Assembly: GCA_019279435.1 (NCBI GenBank)
Contig: JAAALK010000289.1
Coordinates: 27,024,603 to 27,088,602 of the forward strand
Length of the DNA stretch: 64,000 nucleotides
Direction of reading: 5' to 3'
Origin: Zizania palustris
Lineage: Eukaryota; Streptophyta; Magnoliopsida; Poales; Poaceae
The translations under genes were made by a program, and so were the position numbers. The notes beneath the pieces are model-generated. The model ran no database searches and was not told where the DNA came from. It was given only the letters and a program-made list of their open reading frames with translations. Every line of letters starts with the position of its first letter. Within the stretch, counting starts at the first letter, position 1. Shown one piece after another: positions 1 to 8,895 of the stretch.

Positions 1-979
1 TTTCTGTTCATTGTCAAATTGTCAGGCGCTAGCTCCACTTGTGCTTCAGTTTATTTCTGCCTAGCCAGTGCGTCTGAAATCTATTTTGTACTTATCATTT
101 GGGTTTTTTTTGGTTCATTTGTTTCCGGTCTTCTCCACGGCTGTCGGTTTTCTTTTTGTTTGTGATTCCTACAAAGAACTTGATCATTACTGCATTGTAT
201 TCAGAAGATCTTGCTAGGTGCAGTCCATACTAATTGGAGCAACAGAACAGAAGCTATCAGTACTAGCAATTTCTTATGGATCATCTAACATTTGCAGCAC
301 TTCAGAGAAGGGCACAAGATTGAAGGGCTTGGATTTAACAAACTGCTACAGTTTCAGTACCCAATTTTGTAAAGAGAATTTTTGTTGCTACTATTATGTG
401 ATTGAAATGAATTTCATTAGCCTTCTATGTTGATTCATTTCTGGAATATATTCAATGAATATTCAGATTATCAAGTTATTGAAATATGCAGCTCTACATT
501 AATATAACATCAGAACATTGCCAAGCAGTTTATTCAAAATATTTTGCCTGTTTTGCATTAAGATTCTGCTGTAATTTGCCACTACTGTTCCGGTTCATTG
601 TCAATGAAATTTCAGATCTGCATTGGATTAATCAAGTACAGTGAATACTTTGTTCTGTGAATTTAATTGAATCCTTGCTGATAATACTAATCCATGTCAA
701 ACAATTGAATATTGTGCTTGATAAAATGTTATGGGCCATCAAGTTTTTAGAAAGTTCAGCAAGAATTCTATTAATCTTCCAGATCATCACATCAAAGTAC
801 TTAATCTAGAGAAAAATTCAAATTGAGGAGGTTTTTAGTTCTGGTTTTGTGCTGTGATCATCAATTTGATTTTGCAATCTTTTAGAGGTGCGTTGGGTGA
901 TTTGAAAAGGCCATCACATTCGTGAGATTTTGTCGAGGTGCCTATTCACCCCCCCTCTAGTCGCCATTCTGATCCCACA
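1..979 (+). mobile_element. 3' part of a Sirevirus-type copia LTR (element I)
   Basis: The segment ends with the hallmark also seen at the ends of the LTRs of elements A and B: a GAGGTGCGTTGGGT block, then CATTCACCCCCCCTCT-like sequence, GTCGCC, and a terminal CCCACA at 979. No primer binding site follows, so this is either the 3' LTR of an element lying to the left or a solo LTR; its start is outside the window. The AT-rich body from 1 to 880 contains no convincing ORF. The link to copia rests on the shared terminal sequence only. The next base starts a different, minus-strand copia leader. Confidence 0.7.
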
Positions 980-1627
980 GCTTTCGTCATTTGTGTGTGC
1001 TTTCGACCTCCATGAACCTGTACTAGCCCATTACAAATAATAGCACTATACTAGTTACATGAGTTGAAGCATCACAGGTCGATACGTAGGTCGTATAAAC
1101 ATTGAACAACCTTAGGCTGTAAATAATCATGACACGTAGGCCATATTAATTACAGACAATGCATCTCATACATTCTCAATAAGTTGATACCAGTCATGAC
1201 ATTCTCTACAAAACAAAGTTAGCCAAAGAATCTACAGGTGTCTGATGTGTGGATCTGAAAATTCTAGCTCAATAGGCTCAGAATTTCTATTTTTGGGTGG
1301 ATTAGAACTTCCGTTCTGGTATCGTAACTTTCGACCCGTCGAAATTTCTGACGGCAAAATTTGTCTTTGTGTCAATTAAAAACCGACATCAGAACATTCG
1401 ATCTAATATCAGAACTTTTGATAGCAAAATTGCTCTCTGTATCGAATTATGTTTGGCATCAGAACTTCCGATTCCAAATCGGAACATTCGATCCAATGGA
1501 ACATTCGATCAGTATTGGAACTTCTGAAATCCGAAAAATAGAAAATAGATCTAATTTATTTTCCACCACATATCTATATACATTATTGATCCAGATCGAA
1601 CACTACGTACGTAGGCTCGGATACCAC
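980..1627 (-). mobile_element. Leader (untranslated) fragment of minus-strand copia H
   Basis: Read on the minus strand, this follows the LTR of element H and its primer binding site, so it is the start of H's internal region. No gag ORF is recognisable. The fragment is cut at 980 by the LTR of element I. Between about 1260 and 1535 it has an irregular cluster of short repeats of the form GAACATTCGATC or GAACTTCCGAT. Otherwise nothing is identifiable. Confidence 0.6.
1614..1627 (-). other. Primer binding site of copia H
   Basis: On the minus strand the LTR end TCCCAACA is followed directly by GTGGTATCCGAGCC. This matches the 3' end of initiator methionine tRNA as used by plant copia elements (TGGTATCAGAGC type) with small differences. 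It fixes the orientation of H and the inner edge of its 5' LTR. Confidence 0.75.
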
Positions 1628-2326
1628 TGTTGGGACATGGGGAAGCTACGCTAGCTCGAAATTTCAAAAATATCATCCTCAAACCTTGGAACCATCCATG
1701 TGAGGGATCATGAATTGTTGTATTCTAACGCTAAATGTGCTATTGCAGTGGAATAAGATGTTGAGGAAGCGTGTCCTCGCTTATCCTCGTCTTGCTCCAC
1801 TCGTTCCTACTGATCCAATCGGCGAAGATCGGCGATGTCCACGTGAAGAAGCTCACAAGCACCACTATTTGAGCAGCGCCTCTAGGGAGTCCACACGTAC
1901 AGGGATGAGATTGATCTCACGCCAGCGTGCTAGCACCGCTGGTGAAATCTTGGGAGAAATCTCATTCTCAACTATGGAGATCAAGAATGGAGTGGAGAGA
2001 TTATTGGAGGCTAGGGTTTAGATTTAATCTAAACTACAATTAATATGATATGCATGACCTCCTCCTCCCTTTATATAGAGCTATAACCCTAGGCCCAAAT
2101 CCACATTAAGGCCCAACAGATCCAATATGTTTCCTCTGCATCGGAACTTCATGATAGATCCGGCCCAAGTGGGGTTGGCCGAGGCCCAACAAATCAAAGT
2201 TGTCCGGACTCCAACAGTTCATCACCACACCCACTTGGAAAGAGGCCCAATAGCCTAAAAAGAATAGTCTGATGGGGGAAGGGTGGCTCTCTCTTTTACG
2301 GTGGCTTCCTCCTCCCAAATTAAGCA
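1628..2326 (-). repeat. 5' LTR of copia H (699 bp)
   Basis: The segment has TG...CA ends in plus-strand reading (TGTTGGGACA at 1628, TTAAGCA ending 2326). The 1628 side abuts a copia primer binding site, and the 2326 side cuts cleanly into the gag frame of gypsy D. A TATA motif on the minus strand near 2075 lies at a sensible distance from the cap region. The position inside D's gag shows H inserted after D. The matching 3' LTR is not in the window, so the age cannot be estimated. Confidence 0.75.
2070..2080 (-). promoter_or_regulatory. TATA box of the copia H LTR
   Basis: The minus strand reads CTCTATATAAAGG, a good plant TATA box within the LTR, in the orientation that would transcribe H leftwards. 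Confidence 0.6.
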
Positions 2327-3619
2327 AGGTAGTCTCTCTTTAATTTCATAATGCAACCCGCTAAAAGCTAGATCTGCCAAATACCTTTCCGAAATATTAA
2401 GGCTAAAACACTGATTTCTGGTATCTCAAAAGCGCTTGATATACTTAGAGATGCTCTCGCTAGATTTCTGTCTAACCGATGTCAAGTGCAAAAGCCTAAG
2501 TTCTGTTTCACCGGTGTAAAAGTAGTCGTGGATTTTTTGTTCTAATTCAGCCCACGTTTGGATAGAGTTCAGCATGAGCGCCGAAAACCAAGTGAAAGCG
2601 GTGCCGGATAGTGAGAGAGAAAATAGTATAAGTTTTAAAGCGTCCGACCCACTAGCTTCTCCAAAAACTGACTGACATTCTCTAGTGTGGTTTTGTTACC
2701 CTCACCATCGAACTTGGTGAATTCAGGGACTCTATAGCTGCGAGGGTAAGGTATCATGTCGAAATGATCAGGGTACGACTTTCGGTAAACCCTAGCTCGA
2801 CCCTAAGTATGAAGCCGGTGCACTCCCTAAACAGTGCATGGATCTGCTCCTGAATATCATCCTAACCTACTGCCTACGCGCGTCTCTCATGCGGGGGCGC
2901 GACGCATGGCGGTATGTCGGAGTGTCGGCCGTAGGGTTCTTCCTCATGCTCTAGCTCGGGATGTATGACGTGTTGAGGCCTATGCGCTTGTGCATGTGGT
3001 GCGGGCAGCGTGGGAAAAGCTAGCGTTGGTTTATGTGGAGGTGGCGAATGGTAGGTGGTGTTAGCATGGCCGTAAGCATGGTGACTGGTCTCATCCATGG
3101 ATATCGAGGCCGAAGACACAATGGCTTTGCTGGTACTACCGTCAGTTCTGCTGTAAATGTGATTTATTGGAGGTATACTAGCAATCGGAGCTGGAGATAC
3201 GGCCTTGGTAAAGCCAAGCCTTCTAAGTGTCGCCTCTACTTGAGAGCTAACTGCCGAACCAAAACGGTTGGCTGGCGAAGCGCTAACGTCTTGATCTACT
3301 GATGTGGCTTTCCTCTACTCAATCTCTAAAGAAGATAAACGAGGCGATACCGGTGTTACCTGAGTCCGAGAGAGGTCGGGGACATTGAAGTCGTGCTTGA
3401 TGAAGCCTGCGCGTGTTTTGACGTAGCTCCCAAGCATGCGGTATTGGAGTGCCTTCATTTTTGCCTCAATCTCTGCTTGGTCTTCTGCAGGAATATCTTC
3501 AAGGGTAGGCATCATGATGTTGTGGTTGTCGATATCTGTGCCTCCATGGGATCCATCGGCAATGTAGATGTTTTAGTCATTGTAGATGTACCGATGGCCG
3601 TTGTAGACGTACTCATCAT
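2327..3619 (-). pseudogene. gag: gag of gypsy D, 3'-truncated and decayed
   Basis: The minus-strand reading starts at an ATG 39 bases inside the LTR edge (3619) with a Thr/Ser-rich start. It continues with a segment whose acidic/charged motif resembles AEDRAEIEAKLKAL in copy G1d, then a Pro/His-rich stretch (about 2880-3120). It ends in the retrotransposon gag domain, with blocks corresponding to EYIKRFRDTRNRCFSL and ERDLAELAFN in G1a. The frame is broken early (one base is missing relative to G1d near 3540) and has further stops. It stops abruptly at 2327 where the LTR of copia H begins. The family is the same as G1a-d on the opposite strand. Confidence 0.75.
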
Positions 3620-3632
3620 GTTGGCGTAGCCT

Positions 3633-3650
3633 TCCCTAGCGGAGTCGCCA
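3633..3650 (-). other. Primer binding site of gypsy D
   Basis: Minus strand TGGCGACTCCGCTAGGGA lies seven bases inside the LTR edge. The same position holds nearly the same sequence in G1b, G1c and G1d. I believe related Ogre/Tat elements use a tRNA-Arg primer of this kind; the tRNA assignment is from memory and not tested. Confidence 0.65.
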
Positions 3651-3657
3651 AAAAGTG

Positions 3658-5016
3658 TGTTGACACGAAAATGTGCCCCGCACTTGGCTCAATTCGACGA
3701 TCCAAAAGTGTGCAAATACTTAGGGACAAGCCTAAGCATAACACAACACTGATGTCACGTTCCGACTACCCTTAACAGTGGCAAAGGGGGTGGAATCATC
3801 AGGTAATCAGATCACACAAAAATAATCCAATTAGCCGAAAAGGAATATATTAAACAGAATAAATCAGCAAGCTGAGCGGAGCATGACGGATTTGAAGTAT
3901 ATAATGCGAAGGGTATCACCGAAGGGTACCTTTGGTGTCTGATGCAAAGGGTCTCACCGAATGTAGTCTTCGGTGTTCAGACTAATCTGGCCGAAGGCGG
4001 GCTACGAATAGATCTCGACGCGACAATCACCTGTGAACAACGGGGTTCAGCACGAAGCCTCTAACGCGATAAAATAACTCGAACGCAACGCACTAGCGTG
4101 ACTTCGTCTGGTGCAGGGTGCAAACGTGGCGAAGCCTAAAGTGACGAAGCCTACTGCGGAGCGTGCTGGCACACGGGACTCGGTCAAACCGACAAATGCG
4201 TGATGGCCCGGCATGGGTAGTCGAAGCAGTAATTCCGACAAAGGGTGTTCTGGCATCCTCCGAAACCAGTCTCTTGGCTCCGGATACCTCTAGAGAAGTG
4301 GCTCCGAGCGTGAAAACTTGCAACAGAACAGAGATCAAGTGCCATTTCGGCCTAGGGACCGAATTCTGCTAAGTGTTGCACTAGGGAAATGAAGGTAGCA
4401 ATCTGTTACACAGATTAGCGGATACTTCACATGCGAAGTAACAAGGCGATAGCAATCTATTACATAGATTAACGGATACTTCACAGGCGAAGTAACAAGG
4501 ATTACCACTGTTCTGAAGTGGCCGGCGGAGGGCTTCCAGGCTAACCCATGAAGGTTGCAGAAAAGTAAATATAAAAGTAAAGGTACGGTTCAAACCTAGG
4601 GCTCTGTGGTTGATTTGTGTTGGGGGGGTTGATGAACCGGCCTCAGCCCTACATTTATAGGGGCTAGTCTTCTAATCTCTAAGATTAATCTGTTAAGATT
4701 CGGCCTAATCATGCGTATGGATAAAATTATCCATAATCAAACTCAAACTCTATCTCTCGAATTCAGCCCGAAGTGGGCTTTCGGCCAGGCCCGCCAAAGC
4801 CTACTTCTCGGGACGAAGCTTCGGTGAGGAAGGCCTCCGAAGGCCTTTGGGCCGAAGCTAGCAGGCCTGCTAGAAGCTTCCGAAGCCCATAGCGTCAATG
4901 GGCCTTCGGCCCTGTAGGGCTTGGCCCCGATCCAGGACACGTGTATTTTTGGCCCAAATTACCAAAATTGATATTTTGACAATATAAGCATTTATTGCCA
5001 TTTTTCGCTATCAACA
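3658..5016 (-). repeat. 5' LTR of gypsy D (1359 bp)
   Basis: On the minus strand it begins TGTTGATAGC and ends CGTGTCAACA, the same ends as the G1 LTRs on the other strand. A TATA-like CTATAAATGT (plus 4651-4660) precedes a region with two copies of a 54-bp direct repeat (about 4389-4500) that also occurs in other family members. It is inserted in the gag-pro linker of D1. It contains only spurious ORFs. Confidence 0.85.
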
Positions 5017-6096
5017 GTCGTACCGTCCAAGGTGGGCCGGTCTAACCAGCCAGTGACGGATGACCGAAAAAGGCTGGTCGGACCAGCCATAATAGGCCAG
5101 TCAGACCAAAGTAGTGAAGGTGGTCTAACTGGCCATGGGGTTGTGGTCAGACCAGCAGTCTTCTCATGTTCAGCTGTTTTTGGTGGATTGCCTCTGTCTC
5201 GCTCCAAGGGGGCCCCTTAGGGATTGGGACGTCTTGGGAGCCCACCTTGACCATGATGGCCTCGTATACCTCCTTCGGACGCCCTCATTGTGCGATGGAC
5301 AATCTATCGAAGACGTTGCCCCGCGTAGCGCCCATTTGATTTTACAAGTTATAAAACTCGGAGGGCACAAATGGAGCAACATAGTATGGGGCAGGGTACC
5401 CGGGAGGTGGAAAGTAATATGGAGGCCACTGTGCCATCGTCAGATGATATGGCGGTGGAGGAAATAGTGGCTCCAATGGTTTCACTGGAGGGACTGGCCT
5501 CGCTGGAGGTCCTGGCCGAGTGTTCACCTTCTCGGCCCTCTTCTTGTGTTTTCGTAGCATCATGTCATATGTCACCTTCTTTGGCACGAGTGTGTGTGTA
5601 CGAGGTTCTCCAATTACGACCTCCATCCCCTTAGCCGACCCAGCCTACTCAAGACAAATTATCACCTTCTTCTCATCAAGATCAATGGTGTTCACGGGAA
5701 AGGGGTCTTGGTCGATCTTCATCTTGGGATTAGTATCCAACTTTAATCATCCTTCCTCTATGGCCGATTGAACCCATCGACAAAAAACATTGCAATCATT
5801 AGTACAATGGGAATGAAAGTGATGCCACTTACGGTAAGTTCTCTTCTTCAAGTTGTAAGTGGTCGGGATGACGTGACCTTTCGGCAATATTATGAGCTTG
5901 TTCTTCAGCAAAAACTCAAATATTTTGTCCCACTTGGTCACGTCAAATACATACTTTACCTCACTAGGCCAACTTTTACTAGGAGATGGCTGTAAGTCAA
6001 AGCAAGTAATAGGCTTGGCCTTGCTAGACCATGTCCACTCTGTAGTGTACATGTCAGCCGAGTCATGTGCGCTCTTCGATGATTCCTCATCACAGT
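5017..6096 (-). pseudogene. gag: gag C-terminal part and gag-pro linker of gypsy D1
   Basis: Minus-strand reading gives the acidic gag tail and the block corresponding to SEVKYSFDVTKCDKIFDFLL in G1a (here about 5960-5900). Next comes a KWHxHxHxTxDCNVF motif with His/Cys spacing (about 5830), EPRTHTLVPK (about 5610), a proline-rich linker, and a VGSQDVPIPK block near 5240. Stops interrupt it. Unlike G1a-d, the linker has no FGPQWPNPP repeats but is rich in Pro, Tyr and Met. Between 5030 and 5170 it contains GGTCAGACC/GGCTGGTC motifs like those in the G1c LTR. It is cut on one side by D's LTR and on the other by copia A. Confidence 0.7.
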
Positions 6097-6168
6097 TGAG
6101 AAACCAAGTGTTGGTTTCGGTGTTTGTGATGAGTGATTGACAGGCTTTTAACCTCTGTTCGAAGGGGT

Positions 6169-6267
6169 ACCTCCGAAGGGGGTTCGGAGGTTGGACCTCC
6201 GAAGGGTGTTCGGAGGTGGTACCTCCGAAGGGTGTTCGGAGGTGGTTTCACCGAAGGGTGTTCGGTG
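6169..6267 (+). repeat. Four tandem short palindromes in the A LTR
   Basis: Three 23-base units have nine-base arms ACCTCCGAA / TTCGGAGGT around a five-base loop (6169-6191, 6195-6217, 6221-6243). A shorter unit follows with arms CACCGAA / TTCGGTG (6249-6267). The B LTRs have two of the long type plus the short one. They lie in U3, well upstream of the TATA box, where transcription-factor sites would be expected. Confidence 0.9.
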
Positions 6268-6990
6268 TTTGGTTGCTGCAGCTGTTGCAGCGGAGTGTGC
6301 GTGTCGGAAGGGTCCGACAGTACACGATGACTGGGTTTGTACCGAAGGCTTCGGTACTTTGGGTGGTACACTGGAGTGTGTGCCGGAGGTTGCTAACCCG
6401 GAGAGGTCTCCGGAGTACTGGAAACACTTGTCTGCTTATCTGTGGTGCGCAAGGACTTCGGAGGCGACGGACAGGTTCGCAGCAGGTGAACCTGGGTCAA
6501 GCGGGAGGCTTGATGCCAGGGGAGCGGGGAGCTCCGTCACGGTGGCTGCGAAGGGGGTCCGGATCGGTCCTCGGGTCGAGGTGCACCAGGTGAAGGCAGA
6601 GAGTGCGGAGCGTGGCTCCAGCTGAAGGTGCTCCGAGATAAGTCCTCGGAGGTGAGGCACTTCGAAGGTACTCCGAATGGAGTGACTTCGGAGTTGGATG
6701 GTACAAGTCCTCTGCGGAGGCAAGGTGTTCGAAGTGTGCTCCGGAGGGAGACATTCGAAGGTGCCCGACGAATGTCTCAGAAGTCGAGGCGCATCGAAGG
6801 GATGGTCCGGCTGAGGCTCGTCGAGGAGTGTGCTCGGGGAGAGACACTGCGACGAAGGGCTCATGGAATGCTTCTGAGGAGCCATGCTGAATAGCGTGGG
6901 CCTCATGGCTCCAGAAGTGATGAGTCATTGTCAACGATAGTCAAAGAGGACTGAAGAAGAGAAGAGATCTGCTGTTTCATGGGCCGCGTG

Positions 6991-7190
6991 TGACTCAGGT
7001 ACACGGGCAGCGAGCGATTGTCGGGCAGAGGAGGCTGCGAAGTCGGGCTGGCCCAATCCGGGTGCATGGGCCAGAAGCAGTAGAAGACCCACTGGGCTGT
7101 TGACCAGGACTGACTCAGGTACACGGGTGGTGAGCGATTGCCGGGCTGAGAGAGCTGCGGAGTCGGGCCGGCCCAATCCGGGTACCTGGT
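6991..7190 (+). repeat. Direct repeat pair (about 79 bp, 120-bp spacing) in the A LTR
   Basis: TGACTCAGGTACACGGG starts both at 6991 and at 7111, and similarity runs through CCCAATCCGGGT in both copies. The B LTR lacks this segment, so it belongs to the A LTR type. It lies upstream of the TATA box. Confidence 0.85.
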
Positions 7191-7438
7191 GCAAAGCCGG
7201 TGGGGGCTTTGTCAGTTTCGGCACAAAACTGACAACCGTTGATCTTGTATCCGACTGTCCAGAAGACAAGCCATAGTCGCTACGAAAACTTAGCTTCTGG
7301 ATAAGTCATCTGTAACTCTAGGCCCACAGTCAGTCAATCGTGTCTAAAAATTCCTAAGGGCAGTAGAGTCTTTTTCTTTATTCTTGAGTCTATAAAAAAC
7401 CCTAAGGGGCTGGTAGAATATTCCTAGTGTTGGGAGCC

Positions 7439-7446
7439 TATAAATA
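7439..7446 (+). promoter_or_regulatory. TATA box of the copia A LTR
   Basis: CCTATAAATAGG lies within a run rich in CCCTA motifs, the usual core promoter form in plant LTRs. A second weaker TATAAAAAA lies at 7391. Confidence 0.65.
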
Positions 7447-8832
7447 GGACCCCAATCCCTAGGGTTTGGACTACCCTTTTGGCTGAAATCAAATCCACTC
7501 TATTGGGTCATTTTGTCTCTCACGTTCTCTCTCCTGTGTGCGCCGCCAGGTTCTTACTTGCTCCATTTTTGCCTTGCATTTGTTCTAATCTTTTGGATGC
7601 ACTAAAGCCTTGGTCTCTGTCGATTTCCTTCGGTACACATTGTTTGGTTTGGGGAGTTAATGCTTCGGTTACAGGCAGCCTGAATTTATTTCGTGAGCAG
7701 AAGCTTCTCTTTTGCTTCTGTTCTTCACGAACAGAGTACTAGTTCTTGCTGTTGCAAGTAGTACTACTTCCCTGTAGCTACAATGTTCTGTGCCAGCTTT
7801 TCTCCTTCTATTGCGCAGCTTTTTGATCGAGGGTGTCAGCTCTGAGTACCTTTTCTGGCTGTTTCTGGCGAAGCCAACCTTCTCTGTTCGAAGCCCCTCA
7901 GCTCCGTGAGGCAGGCTTCGATCTAACATCTTCGAAGGCTTCGCTCGATCTTCGATTTTCAGTTTGCGTCCTGTGTTGCTTAGCTTCAAAGTATTTTCTT
8001 GAACGTCAGCATCGCTTTCTTCGAACAACAGTGCGTAGGGGATTCGGCTCTAGCTGTTCGAAGTCCATACTTCGACAGTTTTCGAAGTTGGGTTAGAAGC
8101 TTGTAGTTCCGCTAGGCCTCGCACTGACTTTTGTGTGGCGTGTCACCCTTCGCTTCTCTCTTCGAAGCTTGCTCTTTTCGGAGGTAAAGTATAGGCTTCG
8201 GACTTGGTTTTCTGTCGTGTGACAGGCTTCGCTTCTTTGTTCGAAGGTAGTCCGTTTGTGTGTTGAGTTCAAAGCTTTCGGTTCGAAGGTTTGCTTCGAA
8301 GCATTCGGTTCGGAGTTGTGTTCGAAGTCTTGTCTTCGGAGTACACACTTCGAAGCAGGCTTCGACTCAGTCACTTCGCTCTGAAGCATACTTCGCTCCC
8401 TGACCCTTCGAACTAGGCTAGACCAAAACACCTTCGGCTTCTCGGATAAGCTTCGCAGCTGATCTCCGAAGCAGGCTTCGTCACCATCTCTGAAGCAGAT
8501 CTCGACGAGCGAAGCAGGCTTCGCCAAGTTCCGAACAGGAGACAAATTTTTGACAGTAACTTCTCATTTCACTTTACACATACTTAGATCATTTCATTGA
8601 GAAGTTTAGGCCTGTTACACCATGTTCATCTGCCCAGTTGCACTTATTTAATAATTCTCAGTTATAATCATTTGCTTCTAGGTTAGAAACCTTTAGACTT
8701 AGGCCTTTTTGTTTATTTTCTGCTGCGTAGTCTCTTGAGGTGCGTTGGGTATTGGGAACAGGCCATTGATTCGAAAGAATTTTTAAGGCGCCCATTCACC
8801 CCCCCTCTGGTCGCTACTTTCGGTCCTACAAG

Positions 8833-8844
8833 TGGTATCAGAGC
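8833..8844 (+). other. Primer binding site of copia A
   Basis: TGGTATCAGAGC, complementary to the 3' end of plant initiator tRNA-Met, lies two bases after the LTR end at 8830. Confidence 0.95.
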
Positions 8845-8895
8845 GAGGTTAGGGTTTTTCCATACCTTAACCGGTTCTAAACCCCAGTAGTGACC

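Larger units (their letters stand above)
6097..8830 (+). repeat. 5' LTR of copia A (2734 bp)
   Basis: It starts TGAGAAACCA, identical to the start of both B LTRs, and ends TCGGTCCTACA just before the PBS. The first roughly 800 bp are alignable by eye with the B LTR; the remainder diverges and is longer. It contains four palindromes near its start, a 79-bp direct repeat spaced 120 bp apart, a TATA box at 7439 and, downstream of it, many TTCGAAG/CTTCG motifs (about 7850-8530). ORFs on both strands here are side effects of this composition. Confidence 0.85.

Noticed and set aside
218..433. Small ORF in the AT-rich left end
   Set aside because: Part of an LTR of element I; composition-driven, no recognisable protein.
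1361..2021. Plus-strand ORFs of 97 and 103 codons
   Set aside because: They overlap the PBS and LTR of minus-strand copia H and have no coding-like features.
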